Shown here in pieces: positions 34,844-43,580 of a DNA stretch of 64,000 nucleotides (its first letter is position 1; the number at the start of each line of letters is the position of its first letter). The notes below the pieces were generated by a model that worked only from the letters and a program-made list of their open reading frames with translations, was not told where the DNA came from and made no database searches. The DNA is taken from the NCBI RefSeq assembly GCF_003048375.1, contig NZ_CP021642.1:248001-312000 (forward strand), read 5' to 3'. The position numbers and the translations under genes were made by a program. The DNA comes from Campylobacter concisus (GTDB lineage: Bacteria > Campylobacterota > Campylobacteria > Campylobacterales > Campylobacteraceae).

Positions 34844-35233
34844 ATGGCAAAAGTTTATGCAACTGGTAAAAGAAAAACTGCCGTAGCAAAGGTTTGGATA
34901 AAAGCTGGAAGCGGTAAAATCGTAGTAAATGGTATGGATCTTAACACTTGGCTTGGCGGTCACGAGGCTATCAAGCTTAAAGTTATTCAACCACTTTTAG
35001 TAACAAAACAAGAGAGTTTAATAGACGTAGTAGCTACAACTTTAGGTGGCGGTTATTCAGCACAGGCTGAAGCTTTAAGGCACGGCATTTCACGTGCTTT
35101 AGCTGATATGGATGCTGATTTTAGAGCGGCGCTTAAACCAAAAGGCTTGCTAACTAGAGATTCTCGTGTTGTTGAACGTAAGAAATTTGGTAGAAGAAAG
35201 GCTAGAAGAAGCCCACAATTCTCTAAACGTTAA
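34844..35233 (+). CDS. rpsI: 30S ribosomal protein S9
   Basis: Small-subunit protein, 129 aa, ending in SPQFSKR, the C-terminal tail that reaches the P-site t[16 protein letters not shown] at the start and [20 protein letters not shown] at the end are diagnostic. Shares an operon with rplM. Confidence 0.99.
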   Translation: MAKVYATGKRKTAVAKVWIKAGSGKIVVNGMDLNTWLGGHEAIKLKVIQPLLVTKQESLIDVVATTLGGGYSAQAEALRHGISRALADMDADFRAALKPKGLLTRDSRVVERKKFGRRKARRSPQFSKR

Positions 35234-35309
35234 TGGTTTTTTGCAAGTGCTTTTGTATTTTGCAAAATTTAGGTTATGTAAATTGTCAGATTTACATTAA
35301 GAATTTGGT

Positions 35310-35315
35310 TATAAT
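35310..35315 (+). promoter_or_regulatory. candidate -10 element for cadF
   Basis: TATAAT lies 75 bp before the cadF ATG. A second TATAGT at 35349-35354 is a possible alternative. Confidence 0.4.
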
Positions 35316-35389
35316 TTAAAGTTGATTTATTTTTATTTAGGTAAAATTATAGTCAACATTAAAAATCCCTATTTGAAAGGAATTCTATT

Positions 35390-36406
35390 ATGAAAAAGAT
35401 TGCTTTAGCTATGGTTGCCGCAACAGCGGTTTTTGCGTCTAACGCAGCATACAACTATGAGATCACTCCAACTATCGGTGGTGTTCATCCAGAAGGAAAT
35501 CTACGTGTAAAAGACCACAATTTTGTTGGTATTAGAGCGGCTAGAAACCTTGAAGATTTCTTCTTTGATCAAGTTGAGCTTGGTGTTGATTACTCTCAAA
35601 AACTAAAAGAGAGAACAGGTGACGTTGTAAGAGAGGGTAGAGCTCTTAGATACCACGCTAACCTTGTAAAAAATATCGTTGACTTTGGACCAGTTAGCCT
35701 ATATGGTTTAATCGGTGCTGGTTATGAAGATGTTCCAGCTATTTTTGTTAAAAACGAAGATGGCGGTTTTGGTCAATACGGTCTTGGTTTAAGATACCAA
35801 GTAACTGATAGATTTGCTCTTAAAGCAGAGGCAAGAGATGCTATCAAATTTGAGCACGCTGATCACAACCTATTCTATTCACTAGGCTTTGGCATCGGTC
35901 TTGATTCAAAAGCAGCTCCAGTTGTAGCAGCAGCTCCAGCAGCAGCTCCAGCAGCAGCTCCAGCCCCAGTTCTTGATGATGACAATGACGGCGTGCCAAA
36001 TGATATCGATCAATGCCCTAACACTCCAGCTGGTGTAGTTGTTGACGAAAGAGGATGCGAGAAAGTTATCGTTCTTAGAGACCTAGATGTTAACTTCGCA
36101 TTTGATAGCTACAAAGTTGGACCAAAATATGCAGCTGAGATCAAAAAAGTAGCTGACTTTATGGGCGAACACCCAGATTATAAAGTTGTACTTGCTGGTC
36201 ACACTGATAGCGTAGGTGCAGAAGCTTACAACCAAAAACTATCTGAGAAAAGAGCAAAAGCAGTGGCTGAGGTTCTTGCTGGTTACGGCGTAGAAAAAGC
36301 TAAAATTTCTACAGTTGGTTACGGCGAACTTAAACCAATCGCTACAAATAAAACTAAAGAAGGTCGCGCTCAAAACAGACGTGTTGAAGCTACTTTCAAT
36401 AAATAA
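35390..36406 (+). CDS. cadF: CadF-like OmpA-family outer-membrane protein
   Basis: Outer-membrane porin-like adhesin, 338 aa. A signal peptide (about residues 1-16, ending VFASNA), an eight-strand beta-barrel, then an Ala-Pro linker (AAAPAAAPAAAPAP near 185-200), a calcium-binding type DDDNDGVPNDIDQCPNTP segment and a C-terminal OmpA peptidoglycan-binding domain (VLAGHTDSVGAEAYNQKLSEKRA). In C. jejuni the homologue binds fibronectin; that role is only inferred here. Strong AAAGGAA ribosome site; terminator with UUCG loop follows. Confidence 0.92.
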   Translation: MKKIALAMVAATAVFASNAAYNYEITPTIGGVHPEGNLRVKDHNFVGIRAARNLEDFFFDQVELGVDYSQKLKERTGDVVREGRALRYHANLVKNIVDFGPVSLYGLIGAGYEDVPAIFVKNEDGGFGQYGLGLRYQVTDRFALKAEARDAIKFEHADHNLFYSLGFGIGLDSKAAPVVAAAPAAAPAAAPAPVLDDDNDGVPNDIDQCPNTPAGVVVDERGCEKVIVLRDLDVNFAFDSYKVGPKYAAEIKKVADFMGEHPDYKVVLAGHTDSVGAEAYNQKLSEKRAKAVAEVLAGYGVEKAKISTVGYGELKPIATNKTKEGRAQNRRVEATFNK

Positions 36407-36431
36407 TTTTATTATTTAAAATTACTTCCTT

Positions 36432-36460
36432 AGGGCTTGGCTTCGGCTGAGCCCTTTTTT
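36432..36460 (+). terminator. terminator with UUCG tetraloop after cadF
   Basis: Ten-base arms (36432-36441 and 36446-36455, two G-U pairs) close a TTCG loop and are followed by a T6 run. A clear intrinsic terminator. Confidence 0.9.
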
Positions 36461-36478
36461 ATTTCTGCGGAGATTATC

Positions 36479-37120
36479 ATGAAAAAAACTATACTTTTTG
36501 ACTTAGATGGCACACTTATAGACTCTACTTCTGCTATTTTAAAAGGTTTTGATGCGGCGTTTTTAGCCCACGACAAGAAAGAGCCTGATCATGATGCACT
36601 AAAATCTCTAGTAGGATATCCGCTTGAAATAATGTTTGAAAAACTCGGTGCGAAGAAGAATTTAATAGGTGAATATGTAAAAGAGTATAAAGCTTGCTAT
36701 GAGAAGATCTATTTAGATGAGACTGTGCTTTTACCGCATGCTATGGATGCTTTAAAAGAAGCTAGCACGCTTGCTGATGTTGGTGTTGTTACGACAAAGA
36801 CATCAAAATTTTCTATCATTTTACTTGAGCATTTGGGCGTTATGAAATTTATAAAAACGGTTGTTGGACGAGATGATGTAGTAAATCCAAAACCAGATCC
36901 AGAACCTATAATTTTAGCTTTAAAGAGACTAGACAAAGAAAAAGATAATGCCTTTATGGTTGGCGATACCATAATGGATCTAAAGGCTGCTAAAGCTGCT
37001 CTTATAACGGGCGTTGGCCTTACATGCGGATATGGTATAGAGTCTGATTTAAGGCAATTTAGCGAGCATATATTTGCAAATCCACATGAGGCTGTCAGCT
37101 TTATCAAAGAAGCACAATAG
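36479..37120 (+). CDS. HAD-family hydrolase, phosphoglycolate phosphatase-like
   Basis: Haloacid dehalogenase phosphatase of 213 aa with motif I DLDGTLIDST (residues 6-15), motif II TTKTSK, conserved Lys in NPKPDPEP and motif IV GDTIMDLKAAKAA. The pattern matches Gph/PGP-type phosphatases; the substrate is uncertain. ATG at 36479 is used because the longer frame from 36437 runs through the cadF terminator. Confidence 0.88.
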   Translation: MKKTILFDLDGTLIDSTSAILKGFDAAFLAHDKKEPDHDALKSLVGYPLEIMFEKLGAKKNLIGEYVKEYKACYEKIYLDETVLLPHAMDALKEASTLADVGVVTTKTSKFSIILLEHLGVMKFIKTVVGRDDVVNPKPDPEPIILALKRLDKEKDNAFMVGDTIMDLKAAKAALITGVGLTCGYGIESDLRQFSEHIFANPHEAVSFIKEAQ

Positions 37121-37371
37121 TGAAAGTTTATTAAAGCCCCTGAATCTGATACCTTTTAAACGTAAATTTATTCATAAATTTTTGTTTTAACTTATTACAA
37201 AACGTTTTGATGGACTAAAAAGAATTTTTAGTTTCATATCAAAAATGTCTGCTACTATTTTGATATGATTATTGATCTAAACAAATCCTTACCTTTAATA
37301 AATTCTGCATTCGATTTGTTGTTCTAGATAAATTTGCTAGCAAAATATGCCAACTAATATGCTTGTATTAG

Positions 37372-37722
37372 AATTCGTTAGGTAGAGACTTTGTTGGTCT
37401 CGAAAAGGAGCCAGAATTTATAAATATTGCACTTTTAAGCGAAGCTGGCGTGGAGGCTGAGTTTGTATATAAGATAAGCGAGGGCAGACCAAACGTCGAA
37501 GATAGGCTTAAAAACGGCGACATCGCACTTGTTATAAATACAAGCGATACAAAATCAAGCGTGGATGATGGCAAAAAGATCCGCCAAAATGTACTTAGAT
37601 TTAAAATTCCATATTTTACAACGATCCGTGCAGCACTCGCAGCTGCCAAGTCGCTAAGCACAGTTCAAACTGGCAAAGCACTCGAAGTAAAAAGCTTGCA
37701 AGAGTATCTAAGCGAGAGATAG
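37372..37722 (+). pseudogene. carB: 3' fragment of carB (MGS-like domain)
   Basis: Open frame without usable start that encodes the C-terminal MGS-like regulatory domain of carbamoyl-phosphate synthase large subunit: VYKISEGRPNVEDRLKNGD, ALVINTSDTKSSVDDGKKIR and the closing EVKSLQEYL. Homology is clear from about 37432; the preceding 20 codons diverge and a TAG lies at 37369. Only about a tenth of carB (about 1080 codons) is present, so this is a remnant, while a complete carB for the carA partner must be elsewhere. The 250 bp before it (37121-37371) are AT-rich, with no gene seen. Confidence 0.8.
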
Positions 37723-37728
37723 TAAATT

Positions 37729-37752
37729 TAGTGGCAGTTTTGGCTGCCACTA
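37729..37752. terminator. bidirectional hairpin between convergent genes
   Basis: TAGTGGCAG (37729-37737) pairs with CTGCCACTA (37744-37752) around a 6-nt loop, in the gap between the carB fragment and the minus-strand flavoprotein gene. Confidence 0.65.
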
Positions 37753-37776
37753 GCTAAATTTCACTTTTCTATTTGA

Positions 37777-38916
37777 TTAGCTATTTTTTAAAGCGCTAGC
37801 TACCTTTAAAGCACTTGCAAAGGCAAAATGCAAGTTGTATCCACCAAGCATACCAGTGATATCTAAAACCTCTCCTATAAAGTAAAGCCCTTTTACGCTT
37901 TTACACTCTAAATTTTCATCTAAAAACTCTGTTTTTACACCACCTTTTGTAACTTCAGCCCTTTCAAAGCCAAATGTCCCAGCTGGAGCAAACTCATAAG
38001 TAAAAAGCCTTTTTATGATACTCTTTTCATCATCATTAAATTCATAATAAGCTCTATCTTTTAAACCAAAATTTCTTAAAAACTCCAGCACAAATCTCTT
38101 TGGCAATGGCAAAACTGAACTAAGCTGCTTTTTGCCATTTATTAAATTTTTCTCACTAAATTTAGGCAAAAAATTTATGCAAATTCGACCCTTTTGCCAA
38201 AAAAGTGAGGCGTTTAGTATCGCTGGACCACTTATTCCTCTATGTGTAAAAAGCAGATCGCCACTAAATTTATGGCTCTCGATTTTGGTATTTATCACTA
38301 CATCCGCACTTAGACTAACGCCGCTAAGCTCTTTAAACCAAAACTCATCTTTTTGCACGCTAAAGCCAACAAGAGCAGGGGCAGGCATTGAGAGCTCAAG
38401 GCCAAATTCGCTAGCTATCTTGTAGCCAATATCGCTTGCGCCAAGGGCTTTGTAGCTTAGTCCGCCACTTGCGATGACCAAATTTCTAGCTCTAAATTTC
38501 TCATCTCTCGTTGAAATTTCAAAAATTTCATCTATTTTTTTGGTGCCAAGAACCTCTTTGTTATAAAAAATATCAGCATTTTGCCTTTTTAAAAGCAGGC
38601 TCAAAACGCTCTTTGCACCGCTATCGCAGAAAAATTGATTTTGTTTTTGCTCACTAAATTTAAGCTCACTAAAAAATTTCAAAACCTGATCAGGGCTTAG
38701 TACTTTTAAAATTTGCTCTATAAATTTTTGCTCGCCAAGGTAGTTTTTGGCGCTTACAAAGCGGTTTGTGATGTTGCACCTGCCGCCACCGCTTGCTAAG
38801 ATCTTTTTGCCAGCGCTGCTGTTTTTCTCTAAAATGGCAACCTTTTTGCCCCTTAAATTTGCCCCTAAAAAGAGCCCGCTAGCGCCAGCACCAACGATGA
38901 TGACGTCGTAGATCAA
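37777..38916 (-). CDS. FAD-dependent oxidoreductase, HI0933/BaiN-like
   Basis: Soluble flavoprotein of 379 aa. FAD-binding GAGASGLFLGANL near the N-terminus, then KILASGGGRCNITN (residues 40-53) typical of the HI0933-like family, and the C-terminal FIGEVLDITGMLGGYNLHFAFASA block. Substrate unknown; family members are proposed NAD(P)/FAD oxidoreductases. It overlaps the upstream MFS gene by 4 bp (ATGA), so the two form a minus-strand operon. Confidence 0.88.
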   Translation of the reverse strand: MIYDVIIVGAGASGLFLGANLRGKKVAILEKNSSAGKKILASGGGRCNITNRFVSAKNYLGEQKFIEQILKVLSPDQVLKFFSELKFSEQKQNQFFCDSGAKSVLSLLLKRQNADIFYNKEVLGTKKIDEIFEISTRDEKFRARNLVIASGGLSYKALGASDIGYKIASEFGLELSMPAPALVGFSVQKDEFWFKELSGVSLSADVVINTKIESHKFSGDLLFTHRGISGPAILNASLFWQKGRICINFLPKFSEKNLINGKKQLSSVLPLPKRFVLEFLRNFGLKDRAYYEFNDDEKSIIKRLFTYEFAPAGTFGFERAEVTKGGVKTEFLDENLECKSVKGLYFIGEVLDITGMLGGYNLHFAFASALKVASALKNS

Positions 38917-40214
38917 AACTTCAAGCTCTCTTTTAAGGCCGCCTCGCTTGTTAGGCGAGAGTCGAATTTGATCACTTGATTTTTCTCATTTTTGTAATAA
39001 TCCACCACGCCTTTTTGGCTGTTTAGAAGCTCTAAATTTAAGCTCGCTTCTGGGCTTAGGTAGATATTTTTAAAAATTCTTGGATCGCTTAGGCTAAATA
39101 GCAAAACAAGCCAGATCACGCAAAGCACCACGCAGATGATGGCAAGCACTTTAAAACTAAAAGCGTGCATGATGTATCCGCCAAACGCGCCCCCAACGAA
39201 GCTTCCAAAGTAGCCAAATGAGTTAAAGATACCAAGAGCGGTGCCTTTTTGTGAGGACTTTACAAATTTTGTCGCGGTTGATTGCATGATTGGCTCGTGA
39301 AGGTTGAAACCTATAAAAAATATCGCGATGCCAAACACAAATATAAATTTCGTAAAGCTAAAGGCAAAAATGGCGTAGGTTAGAGCAAAAAGCAATGTGC
39401 CAGCTATCAAGATGACCTTGCTAAGCCCCTTGCCATCGCCCAGCGCGCCAGCTAGCCCCATAGCCAAAAAGCCAAGCACGGCGCCAAGCGTATAGACCTT
39501 GTAAAGCTCGCTGCTCTCATAGCCATACTCTTTTACTAAAACGATAGGGATCACCAAAAATGCGATGCTTGTGAGCATCTTTTGCATGAAAGAGGTGAAA
39601 TTTATGATCATGTAGTCTTTTTGTAAAAAGAGCTTGCCAAATGGCACCTTTTGGGCCTTTGCGCTCACTTTTATCTCTTTTGGCACGACGGTGTAGAGTA
39701 GCACGACGCAAAGCAAGCTAAGAGCGGCACTTAGATAAAATAGGCTTGAAAGCCCGTAGTCCTTGGCAAGAAGCGGTCCAAGCACCATCGAAAGCGTGAA
39801 GCTAAGCCCTATAAAAGCGCCCATTATCGCCATGGCTTTTGAGCGGTTTTCTTCAGCCACAAAGTCGCTTATCATCGCTGTTGCCACAGCTCCCACAGCT
39901 CCCACGCCTTGTAAAAATCTACCAAAAAGCATCGTGTAAATTTCACTTGCCAGCGCGCAGACGATAGAGCCAGCCACAAAGATCAAAAGGCCGATGGTTA
40001 GGGCTTTTTTGCGGCCGATCTTGTCTGAAAGAGCGCCGAAGGGCACTTGAAATATCATCTGTGAGATCGCATAGACGCCTACTATTAGCCCGACTAAAAA
40101 CTCATTTGCGCCGCTTAAATTGAGCGCATAGAGGCTAAGAACTGGCAGGACTATGAAAAGCCCAAAAAATCTGCTAGCTACGATAAAAGATAGTGGCAAA
40201 ACGCTTTTTAACAT
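38913..40214 (-). CDS. MFS transporter, proton-driven exporter-like
   Basis: Major facilitator superfamily protein of 433 aa with twelve predicted helices. Motif A is visible as FGALSDKIGRKKAL (about 60-73), and the second half starts near residue 210. Sequence resembles drug or sugar efflux permeases of the YajR/DHA1 type; YajR-like proteins carry a C-terminal extension, and here about 45 polar residues follow the last helix. Substrate unknown. First gene of a two-gene minus-strand unit. Confidence 0.85.
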   Translation of the reverse strand: MLKSVLPLSFIVASRFFGLFIVLPVLSLYALNLSGANEFLVGLIVGVYAISQMIFQVPFGALSDKIGRKKALTIGLLIFVAGSIVCALASEIYTMLFGRFLQGVGAVGAVATAMISDFVAEENRSKAMAIMGAFIGLSFTLSMVLGPLLAKDYGLSSLFYLSAALSLLCVVLLYTVVPKEIKVSAKAQKVPFGKLFLQKDYMIINFTSFMQKMLTSIAFLVIPIVLVKEYGYESSELYKVYTLGAVLGFLAMGLAGALGDGKGLSKVILIAGTLLFALTYAIFAFSFTKFIFVFGIAIFFIGFNLHEPIMQSTATKFVKSSQKGTALGIFNSFGYFGSFVGGAFGGYIMHAFSFKVLAIICVVLCVIWLVLLFSLSDPRIFKNIYLSPEASLNLELLNSQKGVVDYYKNEKNQVIKFDSRLTSEAALKESLKF

Positions 40215-40327
40215 AAATTTTCCCTTGTTTTTAAAAGGACTAAGTTTATCATTTTAACACTAATTTAAATTTAAAAATTTTAATCTACTTTTTTGTAAAA
40301 TACGCCCAAAAATCAAGGAGTTTTGCG

Positions 40328-40969
40328 ATGAAAATCGTGCTTGCGACATCAAATTTAGATAAAGTAAAAGAGATAAAAGAGTTTTTAAAAGGCTATGAAA
40401 TTTACGCACTAAGCGAGGTTGTAAAGCCATTTGAGATCGTTGAAGATGGTAGCAGCTTTCAAGCAAATGCGCTCATAAAGTCAAAAGCGGTTTTTGCAAA
40501 GCTTAAAGAGCAAGGGCTTGATAGTGAGTTTATCGCACTTAGTGATGATAGTGGCATCAGCGTTGATGCACTTGGTAGCGAGCCAGGGATCTACTCAGCG
40601 CGCTACTTTGACCTTGATGAAAATGGCAAAGTGTGCGGCAAAAACGCAAATGACGCAAACAACAGAGCAAAGCTAATTAGCAAGCTAAAGGCGCTAAATT
40701 TAAAGAGCTCGTCAGCTCACTACACCGCCTGTATCGCCATTAGCTCAAAATTTGGCGACTACACGACGCATGGCTTTATGTATGGCGAAGCGATAGATGA
40801 GGAGCGCGGCACAAACGGCTTTGGCTACGACGCACTCTTTATCCCAGATGGCTTTACAAAGACGCTTGGCGAGCTAGATAACGAGACAAAGCTCAAAATT
40901 TCTCACCGCTCAAAGGGGCTAGAGCTTGCAAATTTCGTGCTAAAGAGCCTAAAGAAAAACTTTAGTTAA
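40328..40969 (+). CDS. rdgB: non-canonical purine NTP pyrophosphatase RdgB/HAM1
   Basis: House-cleaning enzyme that hydrolyses ITP, XTP and dITP to monophosphates, limiting mutagenic incorporation. 213 aa with the TSNLDKVKEIKEFL start, the SDDSGISVDALGSEPGIYSARY block containing the catalytic Asp, and the GTNGFGYDALFIPDGF signature. AAGGAG upstream fixes the ATG. Its 3' end overlaps the convergent TPR gene by 8 bp. Confidence 0.96.
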   Translation: MKIVLATSNLDKVKEIKEFLKGYEIYALSEVVKPFEIVEDGSSFQANALIKSKAVFAKLKEQGLDSEFIALSDDSGISVDALGSEPGIYSARYFDLDENGKVCGKNANDANNRAKLISKLKALNLKSSSAHYTACIAISSKFGDYTTHGFMYGEAIDEERGTNGFGYDALFIPDGFTKTLGELDNETKLKISHRSKGLELANFVLKSLKKNFS

Positions 40970-41684
40970 GCTCCTTTAGTCCTTTGCTGGCTCGCTCTAA
41001 AAGACCCAGCGCGCGAGGGTTTTGCTCTTTGCCTTTTAAAATTTCAAGCACTTTTTTGTAGTTTTTGGCAGCTTCGTCCTTTCTTTCAAGCTTTGCTAGG
41101 TCGTTAGCAAGCTCTACTAAAAGCTCTGAGCGCACAAGCTCGTTGCCACTTAGATCTGGCGTGATATCAAGTAAATTTAACGCTAAAATGTGGTTTTCGT
41201 AGGCTTTTGCAAAGTCATTTTTCATGTAGTAGGTGCTGCCGATAGACTTTATGCAAAGCAGCTCGTCGCGCATTGGGGTATTTGGCGTGACGTCATAAAT
41301 TTTTTGAGCTTCTTGAAAATTAGCAAGCGCTTCGTCATATTTGCCTAGCGCCTTTTTTGCTGCGCCTATGTTTTGATAAGAGCGAGCTAGCAGCAGTTTG
41401 TCGCTAACGTTTGCCGCGAGCTCTAGGGCTCTTTGTGAGAGCTCTAACGCCCTTTGTGGCTCTTTATTTACCATGCAAATGCTAGCGCCATTTATGAGCG
41501 AAGTGATCGCCTGCTCGGTGTTGTCCTCTTTTAAGCAGACATCAGTCGCTTGCTCGGCTAAATTTATAGCGCGAGCTAAATTTCTATCACTTTTATAAAA
41601 CTCATTTACGCTCTCTTGCACCAGCTCGTCGCAGCTATTTGCAAAGAGGCAAATAGGCACTAAAAATGGCAAAATTTTATTCAT
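40962..41684 (-). CDS. exported TPR-repeat protein
   Basis: 240-residue protein with an N-terminal signal sequence (MNKILPFLVPICLFANSC; cleavage likely around residue 14, and a lipoprotein cannot be excluded) followed by about five tetratricopeptide repeats (for example ARSYQNIGAAKKALGKYDEALANFQEAQKIY). TPR proteins mediate protein-protein contact; partner unknown. Convergent with rdgB. Confidence 0.8.
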   Translation of the reverse strand: MNKILPFLVPICLFANSCDELVQESVNEFYKSDRNLARAINLAEQATDVCLKEDNTEQAITSLINGASICMVNKEPQRALELSQRALELAANVSDKLLLARSYQNIGAAKKALGKYDEALANFQEAQKIYDVTPNTPMRDELLCIKSIGSTYYMKNDFAKAYENHILALNLLDITPDLSGNELVRSELLVELANDLAKLERKDEAAKNYKKVLEILKGKEQNPRALGLLERASKGLKELN

Positions 41685-41777
41685 CTTTTTACCTTTAAAA
41701 TTTGGCTCATTTTACCTTTTGAAGCTAGAAATTTATATTAACTTTGCTAAAATCACTAAAATTTTAAGGAGCCAAAA

Positions 41778-42989
41778 ATGTCAAATATCTTAATCATCGG
41801 AGCAGGTGGCGTTAGCCAAGTCGCAACCGTAAAATGTGCGATGAACTCGGACGTTTTTACAAATATCACCCTAGCAAGCCGCACAAAAAGCAAGTGCGAC
41901 GCGATCGCTAAATTTATAAAAGATCGCCTTGGCGTGCAGATAAACACCGCGCAGATCGACGCTGACGACACAGCGGCCGTAGTGGAGCTCATCAAACAAA
42001 CAAAGGCTGATCTGCTACTAAATGTCGCGCTGCCGTATCAAGACCTAACCCTTATGGACGCTTGTGTAAAGGCTGGCATACCTTACATCGACACCGCAAA
42101 CTACGAGCACCCAGACACCGCAAAATTTGAGTATAAGCTTCAGTGGGCGAAGGATGGTGACTTCAAAAACGCTGGCACCATGGCGCTTCTTGGCTCTGGC
42201 TTTGACCCGGGCGTGACAAACGTATTTTGCGCCTATGCACAGCAAAATTTATTTGACGAGATCCACGAGATCGACATCCTAGACTGCAACGCTGGCGATC
42301 ACGGATATCCATTTGCGACAAATTTCAACCCAGAGATAAATTTACGCGAAGTTAGCGCAAATGGCCGCTACTGGGAGGCTGGCAAGTGGATCGAGACAAA
42401 GCCTATGGAGATCATGTTTAAGTGGGACTACCCAAAAGTTGGCGTCAAAGATAGCTATCTGCTCTATCACGAGGAGCTAGAAAGCTTAGTAAAAAACATC
42501 AAAGGACTAAAGAGAATTCGCTTTTTCATGACCTTTGGACAAAGCTACCTAACCCACATGAAGTGCCTAGAAAACGTGGGAATGCTCCGCATAGACGAGG
42601 TCGAGCATAACGGCATGAAAATCGTGCCGATCCAGTTTTTAAAGACGCTTCTACCTGATCCTGCAAGCCTTGGTCCTCGCACAAAAGGCAAAACAAACAT
42701 CGGCTGCGTGATACGTGGGCTAAAAGATGGCAAAGAGCGCCAAGTCTATATCTACAACGTATGCGACCACGAGGCTTGCTACGCCGAGACAGGCGCGCAG
42801 GCTGTTAGCTACACCACAGGCGTGCCAGCGATGATCGGCTCGATGATGGTGGCAAAAGGCATCTGGAGCGGAAAAGGTGTCTTTAACATGGAGAATTTCG
42901 ACGCAAAACCTTTCATGGACGAGCTAAATAAGCAGGGGTTGCCGTGGGAGGTAATCGAAATGAAACCAGGAGAGAGATACGAAGTTTAA
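41778..42989 (+). CDS. carboxynorspermidine dehydrogenase-like (saccharopine dehydrogenase family)
   Basis: NAD(P)H-dependent enzyme of 403 aa with N-terminal Rossmann motif LIIGAGGVSQVATVKC (residues 4-19) and a family-specific GSGFDPGVTNVFCAYA block near 140. This branch corresponds to carboxynorspermidine or carboxyspermidine dehydrogenase, which in C. jejuni and Vibrio makes spermidine from putrescine and aspartate semialdehyde. An AAGGAG site supports the ATG. It is monocistronic; the decarboxylase partner is not in the window. Confidence 0.9.
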   Translation: MSNILIIGAGGVSQVATVKCAMNSDVFTNITLASRTKSKCDAIAKFIKDRLGVQINTAQIDADDTAAVVELIKQTKADLLLNVALPYQDLTLMDACVKAGIPYIDTANYEHPDTAKFEYKLQWAKDGDFKNAGTMALLGSGFDPGVTNVFCAYAQQNLFDEIHEIDILDCNAGDHGYPFATNFNPEINLREVSANGRYWEAGKWIETKPMEIMFKWDYPKVGVKDSYLLYHEELESLVKNIKGLKRIRFFMTFGQSYLTHMKCLENVGMLRIDEVEHNGMKIVPIQFLKTLLPDPASLGPRTKGKTNIGCVIRGLKDGKERQVYIYNVCDHEACYAETGAQAVSYTTGVPAMIGSMMVAKGIWSGKGVFNMENFDAKPFMDELNKQGLPWEVIEMKPGERYEV

Positions 42990-43580
42990 AATTTAGACTT
43001 ATTAGGCTTGTCTTTTTCTACTTATACTTCGTTGGTTTTAAATTTTGCTCGGTCATTACCCACTCGGTAACTCCCGTCACAAAATTTAAAACCGCCTTGT
43101 CTAAGCGAAAAATCCTGCACCTAAATTTATTAAATTTAATATCTTGAAAGACTATATGTCTAGTCTTGGGATGAAAATTTCTTTGCAACCCCAAAATCCA
43201 TCTCACGATACTTCATCAGAGACTTTGTGACATTTAAATTTTAATAACACGCTCCGCTTAAAAATCGAATTTCGACTCGTCTAAGCGAAAAAAACTTCGC
43301 CTGAGTTTTATTAAATTTTATTTTGTTTGGTCATTACCAGATTGGCAGCTCTTGCCTCAAAATTTAAAACCATCTCGTCTAGATAAAAATCACCTCGCCT
43401 AATTTTTGCCTTTAATTTTAAACCTCTTTGCCAAACAAAACCTTGATAAATTTACCTCACTCCACCAAAGCAAATTTTCTAAATTTACGCCCAAAGCTAG
43501 TTTTGGGCGCTTGTTGCTGTAAATTTATAAATTTATGCTATATCTACGAAATCTTAATCGCAGCTAAAAAAGGGGAAATC
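42990..43580. repeat. intergenic region with imperfect repeats
   Basis: About 590 bp without a clear gene. A 43-bp block at 43051-43093 recurs at 43329-43371 (same first 10 and last 13 bases, about 33 of 43 identical). The first copy is framed by a perfect 14-bp inverted repeat (43034-43047 and 43080-43093). A further element starting TCTAAGCGAAAAA occurs near 43100 and 43280, with a diverged form near 43379. On the minus strand two copies encode similar peptides (VLNF-x9-VMT). Likely a dispersed repeat family. Confidence 0.65.

Noticed and set aside
43018-43206. 62-codon minus-strand ORF in the repeat region
   Set aside because: It coincides with a repeat copy and has no convincing start; treated as repeat, not as gene.
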